From Alloyangia pacifica (GTDB taxonomy: Bacteria > Pseudomonadota > Alphaproteobacteria > Rhodobacterales > Rhodobacteraceae): 64,000 nt of DNA. The notes below the pieces were generated by a model, which saw only the letters and a list, made by a program, of their open reading frames with translations, was not told the DNA's origin and searched no databases. Within the stretch, counting starts at the first letter, position 1, and every line of letters begins with the position of its first letter. The position numbers and the translations under genes were made by a program. The DNA is taken from contig NZ_CP022189.1 in NCBI RefSeq assembly GCF_003111685.1, positions 1,752,001-1,816,000 on the forward strand. Reading direction: 5' to 3'. Positions 63,919 through 64,000 of this stretch are shown piece by piece.

Positions 63919-64000
63919 CTAGAGCGCCCCACCCGGATTGAGCGGCGGCAAGGCGGCCTGCCGCGCGCCGCGCGCTTCGCGGGGGCGGGCCGCCTCGAGT
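63919..64000 (-). CDS. Possible 3' end of a leftward gene at the window edge
   Basis: On the minus strand one frame is open from the edge for about 26 codons to a TAG at 63919, reading AARPREARGARQAALPPLNP then GGAL. The Pro/Asn-Pro-Gly end is plausible for a protein C-terminus, but the piece is too short to assign. Confidence 0.25.
   Translation of the reverse strand, partial: LEAARPREARGARQAALPPLNPGGAL

Noticed and set aside
61485..63932. Long minus-strand open frame opposite the receptor gene
   Set aside because: Antisense of a clear PAS-MCP protein; low-complexity Arg/Gly/Leu translation with no motif.

Overview
The window is high-GC alphaproteobacterial DNA. A Rhodobacterales (Rhodobacteraceae/Roseobacteraceae-like) host is most likely. 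The grounds are the F1-ATPase inhibitor zeta subunit (DUF1476), the gene families present, and above all a gas-vesicle locus carrying photoactive yellow protein (PYP), an arrangement known from Rhodobacter. The species cannot be fixed from the sequence alone.

Region 1 (1-20992) is ordinary chromosome: the 3' end of xerD, pyrH, miaA, an orphan peptide-binding protein, a GST, a di-haem peroxidase, a lytic transglycosylase, ssb, three sensor kinases (hybrid PAS kinase, GAF/HWE-type kinase, EnvZ-like kinase), a CNNM/CorC protein, a MobA-like nucleotidyltransferase, a Hint-domain adhesin-like protein, purC-purS, the ATPase inhibitor, an MBL hydrolase and tRNA-Asn(GTT).

Region 2 (about 20993-28350) looks like an island integrated beside tRNA-Asn. 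A strong inverted repeat and hairpins precede a tyrosine integrase. An orphan MbcA/ParS-like antitoxin follows, then a tightly coupled pair: an unrecognised helical protein (interrupted by an in-frame amber codon) and a double-HxK phospholipase-D-like protein. This pair is a candidate defence or nucleic-acid-processing module.

Region 3 (28350-38145) holds a Crp/Fnr regulator, a DUF3604/parvulin/HupE-UreJ operon, a secreted tricorn-type protease with an SH3 protein behind it, and a CPBP membrane protease. Region 4 (38146-45912) is rearranged accessory DNA: two unknown genes, an IS21 element with a broken istA, an AraC regulator, a nitrilase, a PPOX-family gene with a second in-frame amber codon, and a decayed IS5-type transposase.

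Region 5 (46053-63122) is the most interesting. Two unknown genes run leftward. Rightward come an unknown gene, pyp, two unknown genes and the PYP chromophore ligase pcl. Then gvpN through gvpK form an unbroken chain of overlapping genes (gvpN, small ORF, gvpO, gvpJ-like, gvpH, gvpF, gvpG, three more GvpF/L-like genes, a small GvpA-family gene, gvpK). The block ends with chemotaxis-type genes: a triple-CheW protein, a coiled-coil protein, the main shell gene gvpA behind a palindrome and a 15-bp tandem repeat, and a soluble multi-PAS methyl-accepting protein. No CheA, CheY or tyrosine ammonia-lyase gene is visible. The layout suggests that light or redox/energy state is coupled to buoyancy. The last 900 bases hold a small hydrophobic ORF, a decayed MBL hydrolase and a possible gene end.
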